The notes beneath the pieces were generated by a model. It worked only from the letters and a program-made list of their open reading frames with translations, made no database searches and had not been told where the DNA came from. DNA of 6,651 nt from a bacterium (lineage in GTDB: Bacteria > 4484-113 > JALSIF01). Made by a program: the position numbers and the translations under genes. The stretch spans positions 1 to 6,651 of the forward strand of contig JALSIF010000010.1 in assembly GCA_026981635.1 (NCBI GenBank). The letters run 5' to 3'. The number at the start of each line of letters is the position of its first letter. Position 1 is the first letter of the stretch. Below, piece after piece: positions 4,606 through 6,651 of this stretch.

Positions 4606-6651
4606 TGATCTGGGGGTCAACCGGTAGCCACCGCTCTCGGCCCAGAATTAGACGGGTGGTCTCAACCAGCGGCGGTGCCTCCACCTGAGTAATGGAGAGG
4701 CTCTCTCCCACCACCTCAAGCTTGAGCACCTTCCCCGTGGGTGAGACCAGCAGGTGGTCGGGTCTAATCCCGGCGGTCTCCTCGGGCACAACGATGAAGG
4801 CCAGCCAGGGCGGATCGGTGGGTACGAGCCCCAGCAGGCCCACATTCCTGGGCAGCGCCGCGCAGACATCTATGGTTCCGTCCGGCCGCCAGCGGCAGAG
4901 GTCCTCCCAGGAGTATGGCAGGTTATCCCTTGGGTAGAGCTGTTTGTCAGGCATCTGCACCGTAGGGCTGAAGCGTATGTTTCCTACAAAGCCTTCCTCC
5001 GAGTAGCCATAGAGACTCGGTCCCTGTCCAAGACCCAAGGGGATTGGCCTACCCAGACCGCTTCCCCGGTAGTCTACCTTCCCCTGGATGAGCACCGTAT
5101 GGCTGAGCCGGGTTCCCATCACCACTAGGCCAAGGTCCGGGGTAACGATGGGAGGGATAAGCTGACTGCTTTCGCTGTTCTCCTCATACCTGATGCAGTC
5201 GGTGATCTTTCCACTTTCCACCTCCAGGGCGCAGGCAACCGTTGCACTGAAGGGGAAGGACCCCCCGGCAGGTATTCCCCTTAGCCTCTCCCTCAGCTTC
5301 TGCTTGGTGCTTCCGGTGGTGGGTCCCTCATCCCTGACGGTGAGGGTGAACCTGACCAGCAGGCTCTTCCCGTCTGCACGGGGCATGAGGGCAAGGTGGA
5401 AGAAGGAGGGGCCGAAGCCCTCCTTTATCTCAATCAGCCTGCCCCGGCTCTCCAGGTATGCGGAGGGAAGCTCAATGCCCGCCTTGCGCAGGCTCTCGCC
5501 CAGGTTGAGGTGGGCCACCAGCTCGGCCCCGCCGTCTGCCCTGAGCCTGACTACGCCGGCTCCCAGGTAGGTCTCCTTGACTGAACTTCTCCCCTCTTCG
5601 GGGAGGTATGGGCCATACCTCTTACCTCGTAAGGAAAGAGCGAAGTAGGCGTCTCCGCCCAGGAATGCCCCTCCTGTGGAAAGGGAAGGATATCTCCTTA
5701 CATCCTCTGGCCATTCCTCCGGTGGTGAGATAGCTTTATTTATCTCTTGTGGATTAAAGCTTCGTCGCCAGAGTATCTTCCCCTCATCGTCAAGTGTCAC
5801 CAGCTCCCACCTTGGGCTACCCTGGTGGCCCCTCGCCAGCACCGCAAAGCGCTCAGTGCCAGCGAGCATTTCCAGGTAGTAGTAGGAAGAGCCTTCCTGC
5901 CCCCGGGAAGTGAGCACCACCTCCTCCCTCAGCCTGAAGAGCCCTGCTGGGACAGGCTCGGCCAGCCCTGCGATTCTCTCCGCCACCTCAGGGGAGGGCC
6001 CGAAGGGGGCGAGGCCCTTCTCACTCTCCCTCAGGAAGAGCACCGTTCCATCCCGTCGCAGAACCCCATACTCCCCTTCGGTGCTGAAGACCAGGGCATA
6101 GTCTGGGCTGAGCGATGCTCCAAGCCTCCAACCTTGGGGCAGCCGGACCACCTTCTCCCATCTGCCGTAGGAGTCATAGCGCACCACCAGGGGCTCGTAG
6201 GGCCAGAATCTCCGCTCTGCCACCAGCTCCCACTCGTCCCCCTGGCGCACCCATACTCGGTAGGGTTCAATCAGGCTGGCCATCCAACCCTCCCCGAAGG
6301 GGTAGTAGCGGGGAAGCACCCCACTGTTCCCCCACTGCAGATGGAGTCGGTTACCGGTTGAACCTAGGAAGAGGTTGACAAAGGAAACCCACCGTCGCTC
6401 GTCTCGGTCGGGGCTGAGCACCCTGGCTAGTGGGTTGCCTAGGGTGGTGATCAGCACCTGTCCGGGATAGCTCTGAGCCAGACAGTCAAGGCATACCTCG
6501 CTCACCTTCTCCGGCCTGCCCTGGGGCGCAAGGTCAGGCAGAGACAGCCTCACCCGATAGAGGTCCCTGGTCTGGGGCATGGTGTAGTAGGCGTTTAGGT
6601 AAAGGTAGATGGTGCCGCCCTCGCCGAGGGCTATCCCCTCAATGCTCACCT
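4598..6651 (-). CDS. Large beta-rich protein, probably exported, N-terminus outside window; function unknown
   Basis: I do not recognise this protein. The frame is open from the right edge to TAG at 4598-4600. A GTG at 6649 could technically be a start and would give 683 residues, but it sits at the edge with no visible ribosome site, and the first residues (SIEGIALGEGGTIYLYL) look like an internal beta strand pair, so the gene most likely continues to the right. Many strand-turn-strand segments with DG or EGK turns recur (LRRDGTVLFL, LDDEGKILWRR, WRPDGTIDVC, SPTGKVLKLEV), as in beta-propeller or PQQ-like repeat proteins. No catalytic motif is seen. The only six cysteines come in three close pairs (53/56, 473/485, 585/596, counted from the GTG), two of them bracketing such a turn, which fits disulfides in an exported protein. 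No membrane helix is evident. It converges on the lipoprotein gene with a 45-bp gap. Confidence 0.82.
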   Translation of the reverse strand, partial: VSIEGIALGEGGTIYLYLNAYYTMPQTRDLYRVRLSLPDLAPQGRPEKVSEVCLDCLAQSYPGQVLITTLGNPLARVLSPDRDERRWVSFVNLFLGSTGNRLHLQWGNSGVLPRYYPFGEGWMASLIEPYRVWVRQGDEWELVAERRFWPYEPLVVRYDSYGRWEKVVRLPQGWRLGASLSPDYALVFSTEGEYGVLRRDGTVLFLRESEKGLAPFGPSPEVAERIAGLAEPVPAGLFRLREEVVLTSRGQEGSSYYYLEMLAGTERFAVLARGHQGSPRWELVTLDDEGKILWRRSFNPQEINKAISPPEEWPEDVRRYPSLSTGGAFLGGDAYFALSLRGKRYGPYLPEEGRSSVKETYLGAGVVRLRADGGAELVAHLNLGESLRKAGIELPSAYLESRGRLIEIKEGFGPSFFHLALMPRADGKSLLVRFTLTVRDEGPTTGSTKQKLRERLRGIPAGGSFPFSATVACALEVESGKITDCIRYEENSESSQLIPPIVTPDLGLVVMGTRLSHTVLIQGKVDYRGSGLGRPIPLGLGQGPSLYGYSEEGFVGNIRFSPTVQMPDKQLYPRDNLPYSWEDLCRWRPDGTIDVCAALPRNVGLLGLVPTDPPWLAFIVVPEETAGIRPDHLLVSPTGKVLKLEVVGESLSITQVEAPPLVETTRLILGRERWLPVDPQITG

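Noticed and set aside
5676-6378. Plus-strand open frames opposite the large hypothetical gene
   Set aside because: They overlap one another and the long minus-strand frame, have no ribosome sites, and are Pro/Ser/Arg-rich as expected for antisense frames.

Overview
The window reads as a GC-rich bacterial chromosome segment. It is densely packed with protein genes and shows no mobile elements, RNA genes or CRISPR. Two genes are confidently named: recN (DNA double-strand-break repair, minus strand, C-terminus cut off by the left window edge) and mgtE (magnesium channel/transporter, minus strand). AGG/GAG-rich codons, Glu/Arg-rich proteins, a lipoprotein signal and a Sec signal peptide fit an environmental bacterium, possibly thermophilic and possibly from an uncultivated lineage. 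I cannot fix a phylum from the sequence alone.

Layout, left to right. Positions 1-1546 (-) hold recN, starting at TTG. Positions 1572-2654 (-) encode a secreted protein of 360 residues that I do not recognise; it is built from two tandem copies of one beta-rich domain. It lies 25 bp upstream of recN, and the two probably form one transcription unit driven by a promoter with a perfect TATAAT -10 box at 2685-2690. Positions 2753-4066 (-) are mgtE. Positions 4067-4180 form a divergent intergenic region with a perfect 10-bp inverted repeat and a short period-8 repeat. Positions 4181-4552 (+) encode a small lipoprotein with an SH3-like domain, the only plus-strand gene. Its end forms a hairpin at the convergent junction. 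Positions 4598-6651 (-) carry the C-terminal 683 residues of a large unrecognised beta-rich protein that continues beyond the right edge.

How the genes relate: the secreted two-domain protein and recN look co-transcribed and possibly translationally coupled, because the recN Shine-Dalgarno sits in a small hairpin just after the upstream stop codon. mgtE and the lipoprotein are divergent and share the intergenic repeat. I see no obvious multi-gene defence, mobile or biosynthetic system. The most unusual points are the altered RecN ABC signature, the recN start-site hairpin, the duplicated-domain secreted protein upstream of recN, and the Cys-paired large protein.
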